Below the pieces are notes generated by a model. It had not been told where the DNA came from and ran no database searches. It was given only the letters and a program-made list of their open reading frames with translations. Made by a program: the position numbers and the translations under genes. DNA of 64,000 nucleotides from Bettongia penicillata ogilbyi. Taxonomy: Eukaryota > Chordata > Mammalia > Diprotodontia > Potoroidae. How positions within the stretch are numbered: the stretch's first letter is position 1; the number at the start of each line of letters is the position of its first letter. Positions 1 through 10,506 of this stretch are shown piece after piece. Where the stretch lies: the NCBI GenBank assembly GCA_023548195.1, contig JAJHZJ010000532.1:2429725-2493724 (forward strand), read 5' to 3'.

Positions 1-105
1 TATTTTTGTACATTTCCTTACATTTCTTAATCTAAAATCACATTTCTAGTTAACAGTTAGAAAAAGAAAAGGAGGGAGAAGGAAGGGGAGAAAGAAGACA
101 AAAGA

Positions 106-232
106 AGGAAAGGAGGAAGGAAGGAAGGAAGGAAGGAAGGAAGGAAGGAAGGAAGGAAGGAAGGAAGGAAGGAAGGAAGGAAGGAAGGAAGGAAGGAAGG
201 AAGGAAGGAGGGAGGGAGGGAGGAAGGAGGGA
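106..232. repeat. (GGAA)n microsatellite in BHMT2 intron 7
   Basis: About 125 bp of almost pure GGAA/AGGA tetranucleotides, turning into GGGA units at the right end. It lies in what should be the last intron of BHMT2, about 1.3 kb before the terminal exon. The proline/serine/phenylalanine-rich frames on the other strand come only from the repeat. GGAA is the core that ETS-family transcription factors bind; any role here is speculation. Confidence 0.95.
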
Positions 233-772
233 GAACAAGCACATTTTCTGACTTGAGTTGGCAGGTTGGATCCCCAGAGGCAGCTATGTCTGCACACTCC
301 ATTTAGTCAGTATCTCTTAGAAAGAACATTTGAAGTCATTTGAATCTTTTCTATTCTAAGTCCAGTCTTCTATCTACTACGCACTCTGCCTTTCATAATT
401 GATATATCATAAGTAAATGGAATTAAATGATAAAGGCAGCAAACTTTGGTACTAATCAAAAAGCTTATTGAACATGCATAATTCAGTCGATATCCTTTGT
501 GAGTTTTTAAAATACACATTTTCAAAGACACTAAATTTCATTTATTAAAGTTGCAACACAATGCCATGCACTATTGGCCAGAGATTTTTCTGCCACCTGA
601 ACTCTCTTGCTTACTGACAATTCCCAGATGTTTACGATTACACTAATACTTATATAAACCAGGTATCTTTGTTTTTGATCAATAAATATTTATTTTTTTT
701 GTTATTATAGGTAAAAGGAAAACATCAAACATATTTTTGAACATGAAGATCTCTGTTAATAAACTTTTATAC

Positions 773-969
773 CAGGGATTCTTAACCTTCCTTGGGTCAT
801 GAAACTCCCCCACCCCAGTCTGATGAAGCCTATAGATTCTTCTCAGAATAATACTTTTAAGTGCATAAAATAAAATACGTGGGGTTGCAAGGGAAACCAA
901 ACATGTTGAAATCAAATTATCAAAAATAATCAAAGGCCACATTCACAGAGCCCAGGTTAAGAATCCCTG
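773..969. mobile_element. Non-autonomous hAT-like DNA transposon
   Basis: A 197-bp element with imperfect terminal inverted repeats. It begins CAGGGATTCTTAACCT and ends AGGTTAAGAATCCCTG. The interior carries the run GTGCATAAAATAAAATAC, which recurs in a second, split copy in BHMT intron 4. The CAG start and short inverted termini fit hAT-type MITEs. I see no clean 8-bp target duplication, so this copy is old. Confidence 0.65.
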
Positions 970-1204
970 CTCTTGTTCTTCTTGCTCTGGAAGCAGGAGA
1001 TTGGCAAATGAGTCTATTGAGAGGCAAGCTGTGAACAGCAGGGTTTGGTTGCACTGACTAAGGTCTCTGTCTTGATAAGTACCATCATGCTGCTAAGATT
1101 TACAGTGTGTGTAATCCAACAAGTTTTGTAAAATCCAAGTAAATTCTCTCTTGCTGATAGTCAATAATAAAGCAATAAGTGAAGCAGATATCAACAGAAA
1201 TCAA

Positions 1205-1300
1205 ACAAAAATACAACTGATGTGACCTTGGGAAAGTCATTTCACCTTCCTGGGCCTCAGTTTCCTCATCTTTAAAATGAGGGAACCTTATCCTAAGAAC
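1205..1300 (+). mobile_element. MIR-like SINE fragment
   Basis: Contains the MIR core in sense orientation: GTGACCTTGG, AAGTCATTTCACC and CAGTTTCCTCATC. It lies in BHMT2 intron 7, about 200 bp before the terminal exon. Confidence 0.75.
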
Positions 1301-1502
1301 AGCCTCCACTCTTTCTATTAATTCATGTGTTAATAGATATTCTCTATTAACAGAAATTGATTAGCTTCATTTGCCATTTAGGACAAAAGTCAGTGTATAA
1401 AATTATGAAATATACAGAACAAATTTGCTTAAGTGACAGTTTGCTTAATTGAACTCTTGTTCTTCAGTTCAGAATTCTAAGTGAGACCTTCCCTTTCCAC
1501 AG

Positions 1503-1584
1503 GGCACAGAAGGAATACTGGAAGAATCTATTGCCTGCTTCAGGAAGGCCATACTCTCCTTCTTTGTCAAAGCCAGACGCCTGA
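1503..1584 (+). CDS. BHMT2: BHMT2 terminal coding exon (partial gene)
   Basis: This is the last coding exon of the S-methylmethionine/betaine-homocysteine methyltransferase paralogue BHMT2; exons 1-7 lie to the left of the window. A pyrimidine tract ending CTTTCCACAG gives a good acceptor at 1501-1502. The first base completes a split AG|G arginine codon, the same phase 2 as BHMT exon 8. The reading is A-Q-K-E-Y-W-K-N then [18 protein letters not shown] and TGA at 1582-1584. The LLPASGRP and SLSKPD signature and the stop directly after KPD-X match the short C-terminus I remember for human BHMT2 (363 aa) rather than BHMT, which runs about 43 residues further. The position upstream of BHMT on the same strand fits the mammalian gene order. 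No break is seen before the stop. A decayed BHMT-like pseudogene is the alternative; the intact acceptor and family-typical stop argue against it. Confidence 0.85.
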
Positions 1585-1634
1585 GTATGCCAAAGGCACA
1601 GCTGAGTTGACATGGCAACAAGAGGTCTTGTCTA
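1585..1634 (+). other. Fossil BHMT-type C-terminal tail in BHMT2 3' UTR
   Basis: Directly after the BHMT2 stop, 1591-1628 still aligns with the coding tail of BHMT exon 8 (about 41084-41121). Another frame reads A-K-G-T-A-E-L-T-W-Q-Q-E, against [12 protein letters not shown] in BHMT. The segment between the shared KPDA codons and this block is 2 nt shorter than in BHMT, so the stop codon and the frame change lie together. This is former coding sequence now in the 3' UTR. A possible, weak poly(A) hexamer TATAAA is at 2003-2008; I find no AATAAA before the L1 at 2.7 kb. Confidence 0.75.
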
Positions 1635-2057
1635 AGTGTCCTCTCCTCCACGAAGCCTTCCCTGTCTGGTCCAGTCCACATGAATCAGAATTAGCCTTTG
1701 TGGACTGGACCACAAGGTTTAGGGTCCTTTATTATGCTCAAAAGGTCTGACAAATTTGTTCTGAGTCATTTGCTAAGAACTCTGCGTTAAAAAGTACTTA
1801 CCAATGGTGAAACATGTCTTGATTCCTTTTTTAAATGTTGTCTATGCCAAGAAAGTAGACAGAGGTATGAAATGCCTCAGAGGTGCCCCTGAAGCCCAAC
1901 CGCAAGCCCATTTTCATGAAAGACTAAGGTTTTCCTCTTCAAAGAAGGAAATTCTCTCCTTTCCCCAGAACAGACTTGGAATTACCTAAGTATTTGCAGA
2001 ATTATAAAATTTGGAAATTGTCAGAAAGCAGTAGAGTTCAAATAGAAAAACTTTCTG

Positions 2058-2250
2058 CTGAGGCATTCCTTTATGGATATTGTTTGTCCTTTGTTGTGGA
2101 AGAGGACTGATGACATACTGAGGGTGATGCCTTGACTTGCATGTGAATTGGATTTAAGTGAGGCAGACAGGCACAACGTCATCAGCCTCACTCTCTCCTC
2201 CAGAGTCATCAGAGTCCAGAGGCCAGCCGGAAGGCAAGTCAAGGACAATT
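2058..2250 (-). mobile_element. 3' half of an RTE-type marsupial SINE
   Basis: Reverse-complement match to the 3' half of the SINE at 12189-12505: a tail like TTGTCCTTTGTTGTGGAAGAG, then CTCACTCTCTCCTCCAGAG, then AGTCCAGAGGCCAG. The tRNA-derived head is missing. Confidence 0.7.
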
Positions 2251-2724
2251 CCAAGGTTGTGCAGTAACATGATGATTAAGAGGTCTTGGGTTTGAAGGGG
2301 GGATGTGGGGCTGGTTCTAGGATTTCCTAAGGGGAAGAAGTATTAGGGAGGTAGGAATGGAGCCCCCTTCTCTGATACCATAACTGGTTCTGGGAGATCA
2401 AGACAACTGGAGACTTTGGAAAGTGGTGTGGTTGAGTGAAGTAGGGAAACTTAGCAGCTTCTGCTGTGAGTATTTTCAGGGGGAAGAGAACAAAAAGATT
2501 TAAGGGAGAAACTGGAAGAACCATCTGTGCTGGGTGGTGTGCCCTTGCAGTTGGTGACAGGATGGGAAGCATTATTATATCCCACGCCTGCCTTTCATCC
2601 TATCTAGATTTCCCCATGTCTTAACCAGCTTCTCATCTACCCCATCCCCTAGCCCTCAACAGTCAATACAGTCAGGAGAGTATAACTACCTGAGTTACTC
2701 CTCCTTGCACCCCAAACCCTCCCA

Positions 2725-3685
2725 GTCAGTGGCATGAGAAAGAGAAAGCAAATCTATAATCGTATGAAAAAATGCTCTAAATCACTATTGATTAGAGAGA
2801 TGCAAATCAAAACAACTCTGAAGTACCACATCATACCTATCAGATTGGCAAACATGACAAAACAAGAAGATGATAAATGTTGGAGAGGATGTGGGAGAGT
2901 TGGAACACTAATTCATTGTTGGTGGAGCTGTGAGCTGATCCAACCATTTTGGAGAACAATTTGGAACTATGCCCAAAGGGCTACAAAAATGTGCATATCC
3001 TTTGACCCAGCAATACTGCTTCTAGGAGTGTATATCCAAGAGATCATAAAAATGGGAAAAGGTCCCACATGTACAAAAATATTTACAGCAGCTCTCTTTG
3101 TGGTGGCCAAGAACTGGAAATTGAGGAGATGCCCATCAATTGGGGAATGGCTGAATAAATTGTGGTATATGAATATAATGGAATACTATTGTGCTAAAAG
3201 AAATGATGAACAGGAAGACTTCAGAGAGGTCTGGAAAGACTTATATGATCTGATGCTGAGAGAAAGGAGCAGAACCAGGAGAAATTTATCCACAGCAACA
3301 ACCACAGTGTGGGAGGAATTTTTGTGATAGACTTAGTACTTCATTGCAATGCAAGGACTTAAAAAAATTCCCAATGGTCTCTTAAGGCAAAATGCCTTCC
3401 ACATGCAGAGAAAGAACTATGGGATTCAATTGCAAAATGAAGCAGATCATTTTCTTTTGTTTTATAATTTTTCCCATTCATTTTAATTCTTCTATGAAAC
3501 ATGACTAAGGTGAAAATGTATTTAATAGAAATGTATGTGTAGAACCTATGTAAAATTGCATACTGTCTCAGGGAGGGAGTGGGGAAGGAGGGGGGAAGGA
3601 GGGGGAGGGAGGGGAAAAATCTAAGATATATGGAATTGACTGTAGAACACTGAAAACAAAATAAATAAATTAAAAACAAAAAGAG
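2725..3685 (+). mobile_element. 5'-truncated L1 with ORF2 C-terminus and 3' UTR
   Basis: L1 sequence running to its A-rich 3' end. An open frame at 2734-3327 reads the ORF2 C-terminus: [20 protein letters not shown], then [24 protein letters not shown] and [12 protein letters not shown]. The reverse transcriptase and endonuclease domains are absent, so the copy is dead although this 197-codon stretch has no stop. The 3' UTR follows, with a G-rich polypurine tract at 3571-3616 and an AATAAATAAATT tail. The intact frame suggests a fairly young insertion. It lies 1.1 kb after the BHMT2 stop. Confidence 0.9.
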
Positions 3686-3689
3686 AAAG

Positions 3690-5305
3690 AAGAAGCAGGG
3701 AAGGACCCGAGCAAAGCTTAGGTAAGGGAAAATAAGGCAACTTTTAGGAATGATTTGCTCTCTTTTATTCTGGAAATCACACTGGAAAAGGAAACTGAGA
3801 AAAAAACTGGCATGTTCCTGCTTTATATGAAAGAAAGTGAAGGGAGAGAAGCCTGTCTCCCCTTGGCTGGGCCTCTTAACTTGTGCTCTCCCCGACAGTT
3901 AGAGGAAAGAGGTGGGAAGACAAGCTTGCTTTATAATTTGTTTAGTGTTAAAATTTATCCAGTTTCAAAAAGAAAACGAGACACAACCAGCTGTCTTCTC
4001 TCTTAGATAATGAATTGATTTGTTATTTGCTGGCTTGGTTTTTGTACAAAGGTTAACCAGTTTACACTGTACTGGGGAAAAAAAGACCTTTCTGCATCAG
4101 TCACTGTCATTTTAATGCAGAACGTTTTCTCTGGTGAATCTTTAACAGTAGTGCTATAAGTCACTTGAAATGGTCAGAGTTCCACCCCCATCCCAGTAAA
4201 GATAATGGAAGGACTGAATCAATCAATCATGTTTATAAACCAGGTATGAAAAGTCTTTAATCAGTTTTATAGGAATAAAGGGCTCTGGTCTTTGGATAAA
4301 GAGAGGTGGCCTCTCCAAATAACTTGTCTTTGGCTGAAAGAAAAATGCACGCAAAATAGATATTCCAGCAAATTCCCTGAGAGGAACCCATTTGGGGGAA
4401 GGAGAAATAGAGTTTGTGCCTTATAAGCATGGAAATCTAAGAGATCCTGAGAAACTATCAGAGGTCCCACCACTTATGAGAGTCAGTAGCAAAGTCCATC
4501 AGACCTGACAGCAGCAGCTGCAAGAAGTCAGGACAGGTCAAGGCAGCAGCTGTCTTGCCTAAACAGAGAACCAAACCTATGGGGCTCTTTGGGAGGATTC
4601 CAAAAAGGGAGGTAGAATAAGAGCTGTGAATTTATCCTTTGGGAGTGATAACAGTGAGAGTAGAAAGGAGGTAATAGTGGCTCACCAAGGTGGCTGCCTG
4701 AGCTAAGCAGAAAGCCCCTTCCCCACAAACTGGCTCAGCAAAAGCCTGACAATCACAACAGACCAAATAATTATTGAGAAATCCAACAAGAAGCTGCTGT
4801 AAGAAGACATTTCCGCTCCAGAACTGTTAGTCAAAAGTCCACCAGCTGAGAAAAGGGCTGCCACTCAGGCAAACAAGCCCTCAGCAAAGAGAGATGCCAG
4901 AAACAGGTGAATCTTCAAAGCTTCTATATAACGGGAAACAAGAATGAAGGGCCCCTGAGGAAGCCCCAAGGGATGGGGATGCTGGGGAGCAGCATCGACC
5001 ACAGTCACGTAGGAGCAATCACACTGGGACAATCTAGACTCCCAGGGGCTTTGAAGTCTCTAGCGCCCTGACCTGAGGTGATTTAGAGGACCTTGAAGAT
5101 CTGGCACTCCGAACCTCAGAGATTCAGGAAAGGGGACCTGACTCCGGGAGGTGGAGGTGAATACAGGAATCCAGTGGACCCAAATACGGACCACACCAAG
5201 ATGACCACCCCATTCAGAAGCACAGACAAGGTCTGTCCCTGGCACAAAGCTCCAAGTCAGGAACGAGGACTGGAGAGACGAGTAAGCCAAAGAAAACACC
5301 GGCAA
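3690..5305. other. Unassigned intergenic sequence
   Basis: No exon, RNA gene or confident repeat recognised. The open frames here are short and unrelated to anything I know. The part from about 4480 to 5300 is richer in G and C and could be an old retroelement 5' UTR or LTR, but I cannot show it. Confidence 0.4.
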
Positions 5306-5307
5306 TA

Positions 5308-5405
5308 ATAATAGCTGACATTTATGTAATGCTTTCAGTTTTTGCAAAGGGCTTTACATGCATTATTTAGCTTTATCTTTATAATAACCCTCAGAGAAGA
5401 ATAAT
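5308..5405 (-). mobile_element. MIR-like fragment
   Basis: Contains ATAATAGCTGACATTTATGT, a GCAAAGGGCTTTACATGCAT block and ATAACCCTCAGAG. This is the antisense start of the MIR-type repeat seen more fully at 21165-21425. Confidence 0.6.
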
Positions 5406-5483
5406 ATAGAAACAGGGAAGAAGGGGTGGGGAAGGCAGGCAGCAAAGGACCCTCACTCTAATCTGAAACGAACAAAAGGAAGT

Positions 5484-6533
5484 TGAGCACACACACACTC
5501 ACACACACACAAACACACCACACATACACACACACCACACACACACACACCATACATACCACACACAGACACACCACACACACCACACACACACACCACA
5601 CACACACACAGCACACTCACACACCACACATACACACACACCGCACACACACACCATACACACACACACAATACATACCACACACACACACCACACACAC
5701 ACACCACACACACACCACACACACACCATACATACCACACACACACACCACACACACACACCACACACACACCACACACACACCATACATACCACACATA
5801 CCACACACACACACACCACACACACACCATACATACCACACATACCACACACACACCACACAAACACACACACCACATACACACACACCACACACACACC
5901 ATACATACCACACATACCACACACACACCACACACACACCACACAAACACACACACCACACACACACACCATACACACACACCATACATACCACACACAC
6001 ACAATACATACCACACACACACCATACATACCACACACACCATACATACCACACATACCACACACACACACACCACACACACACCATACATACCACACAT
6101 ACCACACACACACCACACAAACACACACACACCACACACACACCATACATACCACACATACCACACACACACCACACACACACCACACAAACACACACAC
6201 CACACACACACACCATACACACACACCATACATACCACACACACACACAATACATACCACACACACACCATACATACCACACACACCATACATACCACAC
6301 ATACCACACACACACCATGCATACCACACACACACCACACATACACACCACACACACACCGCACACACACACACCACACACACACACACCACACATACCC
6401 ACACCACACATACCACACACACACCACACACACACACACCACACATACCACACACACACCACACACACCACACACACACACACATACACACACCACACAC
6501 ACACACACACCACACACCACACACACACACAGA
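5484..6533. repeat. 1.05-kb CA-rich satellite-like block with higher-order units
   Basis: Uninterrupted (CA)n runs broken at intervals by CCACAC, CCATACATACC and CAAACAC variants. A longer pattern recurs at about 240 bp: a unit beginning with the CACAAACAC variant near 5942 repeats from about 6187, with the same order of CAATACATACC and CCATACATACC variants. The 314-365 residue frames on both strands (His/Thr or Cys/Val repeats) are by-products and not genes. Confidence 0.95.
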
Positions 6534-6686
6534 ATCTGGTGTAGAAACACATCAAACTCACAGGTAAACAGTCTTTTACAGACGTCCTTCCTGGTCCTCC
6601 TTTATACTTATGCCTTCCCTCTGCTCATCATCTCCAGTTTAGCCCGGATATGTCTCGCTTGTGCTTGAATGCTGTCTTCTCCATTG

Positions 6687-6790
6687 GACTGTGAGCTCCA
6701 GATGAAGAACCGTCTTTTATCTTTGCGTTCCCAGCATTCTGCCTAGCACATTATAAGTGCTTAACAAATGCTTATTAACTGATTTATTCT
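6687..6790 (+). mobile_element. L2-like 3' end
   Basis: Reads GGACTGTGAGCTCCAGATGA, then CCTAGCACATTATAAGTGCT and TTAACAAATGCTTATT, the typical L2 3' terminal order in sense direction. Confidence 0.7.
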
Positions 6791-6799
6791 TTCTTGGTG

Positions 6800-7932
6800 T
6801 AAATAAGGTGGATTTTAGTGTGTGTAAAGTGAATTTTTGTTATTTCTCAGAGTTCAGTTTCCTAGCATATCCACAGCCATAACAATCTCTTGGTCCCAGA
6901 TATTAATATCAGTTCCTACAATTACGGTTCACAACATCTCCACCATGTTTGAGCAGAGTTGAGTGATGATAAATAATGTAAATGAGAAGTAATATAAACA
7001 TCCACTTGGACTGCTCAGCGAGCTACAAGGATGAGATGGTGTCAGCTTCTGAGACTGTTACTAGCGCATGCCTTCTTTGTCTGCTTCCCTATAAAGCAGG
7101 GGGTCTTTGGTCAGTGAAAGGGGAAACTTAGGGTTGAATGTACAAGCTGGAATGCTGTTTGTGCCTCAGCTGGCCCCCACTGAGGCTTGAGGCGATTTAG
7201 GGGAAGCACACACTGTGCCTGCCTCGATTGACCCCATCGAGATGTAGGGGTAGTCGCCCCCCTTGTCACCAGCCCCTGTGAGAAGGGTGATTAAGGATTG
7301 GTGTAAGAGTTTGTACTCCCATTATCAGCAATCCCCTTCTGGGAGAACTAAGCTAGAGTAAAGGAAGACTACTAACCCTTCTTAGTGTCCTTCCTGTCTG
7401 CCAAACCAAGAGAGAGCCTGTGCTAGCAGCCCCTGCATGCTGTGTTTATCCGTCTTACACGGATATCACATTATTACATAGTAACCTCACAAAAATAACA
7501 GTGGATTTACAATAACAGATTTTTGTTTTAGAGAACCTCTTGAAAGAACCAAAAGCATTGCAGAATTTTGCAGAAATAGTCTAGCTTACACTCTCCTTAT
7601 GTATCTGGATCCTGCTGCCCTGCCCTATGGAAAAAAACCTACTCAACATTAGAGCCACTCCTGGCTCTAGAACTAGAACTGCCTGGCTGGTGAGCGGGGG
7701 TGGAGGTGAATGATGCCACCACCCCTCACCTTCCCTAACAAAACCAGGCTCCAGGACTCGGGCCGATGCTTCCTTTTAACAATCAGATGTGACTAGGTAT
7801 AGGTCATCTGTCCCAGTAAGAGCCCTGTACCACCCCCATCCCTGACACACCATTTACCACTTTATGACTGCTTTAGAATCCCCATAATTCAGAGTCAAAG
7901 ATTGCCTAGGCAGATGGTCCCTTTCTCTGCTC
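6800..7932. other. Unassigned intergenic sequence
   Basis: Nothing recognised with confidence. The stretch at 7140-7480 is more GC-rich and holds several CpGs (GCGATTTAGG, TCGATTGACC, AGTCGCCCC). It might be an old LTR or a small regulatory patch. No coding frame of note. Confidence 0.35.
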
Positions 7933-8046
7933 TTATTCTCACTTCTCCCTCCCCATCTATGTCAGTCCCATCCCTCCCTTGTCCCTATTCCATTGTATCC
8001 TACCCTTCCATTGTGCCCTAAAAGCTTCTGCCCTTCTTGTCAGATT
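7933..8046 (+). repeat. Copy A of a local 110-bp direct repeat
   Basis: Pyrimidine-rich block starting TTATTCTCACTTCTCCCTCC and ending TTCTGCCCTTCTTGTCAGAT. It matches 10397-10506 with about six substitutions and a 5-bp gap. A related fragment (CTCCTACCCTTCCAT) at about 8932 hints that it belongs to an L1-like 3' UTR family. Confidence 0.8.
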
Positions 8047-8358
8047 GATTTCTTTCGAGTTTCTCCTGCAGTACCAGAAATCCGGCTCCCCAAGATGACA
8101 CTGCATCTCCAGCCACTATCTCCCATACTCCCATATACTCCTTCTGTGACTCACCAAGGCCAGGAGAAGAAATTCTCACAACTGACTTGATTCCTAGCCT
8201 CTCCTGGTCCCAGCATTGCTCAGCGAGCTTTCCTTCCCCGCCTCTTCCCTGGGTCCTCAGCAGCAGCCTCACTGTCTTGTTCTCTGCCCTCACTCCTGGA
8301 TCTCAATAAACATGTCAGTGTCTTTTCAGATGCCCTTACTTCCCACAGGACCAACATC

Positions 8359-8400
8359 CTCACTACACACACACACACACGCACACACTCACCCACACCA
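8359..8400. repeat. Short (CA)n tract followed by (GA)n
   Basis: ACACACACACACGCACACAC followed closely by GAGACAGAGAGAGAGAG. A simple repeat only. Confidence 0.9.
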
Positions 8401-8744
8401 GAGACAGAGAGAGAGAGGAGAGTCATACCCATGACCTTATTATTACCTACAAGTGTTCCACCTCTATAACTGATAATTCTACAATTCCTCTGTCTCCCCG
8501 TAAGCCCCATCCATTCATCCCTCCTTGTGTTTCATCCCTTCTAAACCTATTCTACATCCTCCCTGAAACTCCTTGTCACTCCACACCTTCCTACTTTCCC
8601 AAGACATTTCTTCAGTTCTGACCTCACTTTCATCTCCCTTGACCTTATATTTAGCAAGCACAGCTTTATACTATCCTCTGTCTTTGAGTTCATTGTCACC
8701 CTCCACCCCTGTCCTGGTCCTATAAGTGCTTATTCATTTTCTTT

Positions 8745-9400
8745 AAAAAAAATAAAGTTTTATTGTTTTTTATAAACAAATGTTTGTTATTTATTTAAAC
8801 AAAGAATTTAAATTTAAGCAAGCAAAAAATGTAAACATACAAATCTTTTATCACCTATATTTCCCCTGCATTCCTCTCCCTTCTTGCTTCCCCACCTTGG
8901 AAGCATCCCATATAACATCCTATTCCATTGTCTCCTACCCTTCCATTTAACCTATTCCTTCCATATGGAATAACATCCCATATAACAAAGAATACTTAAA
9001 GAAAAAGAGAAAGAAGACAAGACAAATCAGCAAAGCAAATTCAAAAATATATGCCGTGTTCCATTTCTGTTTACCTCTCACCTCTACAAAGGAGCATGGG
9101 AAACGTCTTCTCGCATCTCTTAGTTAGGGCCATACTTGTTCTTTGTCACTTTGTGATGTATTCAGTTATATTGTGTTTTTTCCCTTTTACAATGTTAAAA
9201 TCATCATGCCTATTGTTTTCTTGGAACTATCTACTTCACTGCATCAGCTCTTTTAAAGTTTTCCTTGTTTTTCTGGATTCATAATATTCATCTTTTCCCA
9301 GAGCACTGTAATTTTCCATTACAATCATATACCACAATTTGTTTACCCATCCCTCCATCAATATGCATCTCTTTTCCAGCCACAAGCCTTCATTACTCTC
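8745..9400 (-). mobile_element. Decayed L1 3' end
   Basis: Read on the minus strand from about 9400 it gives the end of ORF2 (GTAAACAAATTGTGGTATAT, then an old ATGGAAAATTACAGTGCT block). A purine-rich 3' UTR and an A/T-rich tail near 8745 follow. It is heavily mutated. Confidence 0.65.
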
Positions 9401-9689
9401 TGTCTGCCTTCTCTACCACTACTCAGGTGTTGCCGAATGCCAACTAGGTCCACTACAAATAGATATTGTAAAATCTCAGCTGGACCCACTGCCCCATGCC
9501 AACCCTTTTACTTTGCCCTGATTGGCTGGCTGTATTTCCCCCTTCTCGGAGACTCTTCTTCTCCTCTTCAAACCACCCATAGCACCATCATTCCTACCCA
9601 ACCACCCTACCTCCACGGAAGAAGACCATACAGAGTTCTTAATCATACTTAAGAGGATCTTTTTAAAAATCAGGCTTCAGGAATCCCAC

Positions 9690-9860
9690 TGCTTACAAAC
9701 TACTTTCACACACATTAATTATCTCATATTATCTCATAAAAGCCATAGTGAGGAGTTAGGAAGTGGAAATAATATTATCTTCATTTTAAAGGTAGGGAAA
9801 CTAAGGTCCACGGGGACTGTGAATTACCGATGGTCATAGAGGTAAAGTGTGGCACAATCT
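9690..9860 (-). mobile_element. MIR-like fragment
   Basis: Antisense MIR order: ATTATCTCATATTATCTCAT, then CTTCATTTTAAAGGTAGGGA and AACTAAGG, then a diverged tail. Confidence 0.55.
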
Positions 9861-10396
9861 GCTCTTAACAAACAAATGCTTTATGATTACTTTCAGAGAC
9901 TTAAAGAATGATGAATTTTTAAAAAAATTTCTTATACTCAGCAATGAATTTTGATCACAATGGTGTCTTCAACATCCCAATCTCATTTTTACAGAAATTC
10001 AATCTAAAGCTTCCCACAGAACAAAAATAATATTAATGTCATAAATTCTACTGTACTATGTGTACATACAATATATTGTGTTTATCTTTTAAACTGTTCA
10101 AAAATTCAAAAGATGTAGAATTTCACTGTAACAACCCAACTGACATAATGGATGTTCCCTCAACTCACAGAATGGGTCCACCAGAGGGTGATTAACTCAC
10201 ACTTATTCTGTGAGTCCATAGCCCTAAAATTAGCTCATGAGATATGACCCCTCCCCACCCTACTACTATCAATTTAACCATTAATATTCAAAGGACACAG
10301 CCCAAAGCAAAACATATTTAATGTTATGTATAGAAAAAAAAGTAGTTCCAAGTCTTCCCACAAGCCACACACAAGCTACTTAAGCAAGTAACACTG
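9861..10396. other. Unassigned intergenic sequence
   Basis: AT-rich, with no gene or confident repeat. Confidence 0.35.
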
Positions 10397-10506
10397 TTAT
10401 TCTCACTTCTCCCTCCCCATCTATGTCAGTCCCATCCATCCTTTGTCCCTATTGTATCCTACCCTTCCATGGTGCCCTAAAAACTTCTGCCCTTCTTGTC
10501 GGATTT
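10397..10506 (+). repeat. Copy B of the local 110-bp direct repeat
   Basis: Second copy of the block at 7933-8046, same orientation, start points 2464 bp apart. The 5-bp gap relative to copy A falls between short ATT repeats. Confidence 0.8.

Noticed and set aside
1503..1634. Processed pseudogene of BHMT
   Set aside because: A proper intron acceptor precedes the exon, with no upstream exon fused to it and no poly(A) tail; phase and residues match BHMT2.
2734..3327. 197-codon frame as a host gene
   Set aside because: It is the C-terminal part of L1 ORF2, followed by an L1 3' UTR and A-rich tail.
5453..6561. Open frames of 314-365 residues on both strands (His/Thr or Cys/Val repeats)
   Set aside because: They are translations of the CA-rich tandem repeat; simultaneous open frames on both strands show composition, not coding.
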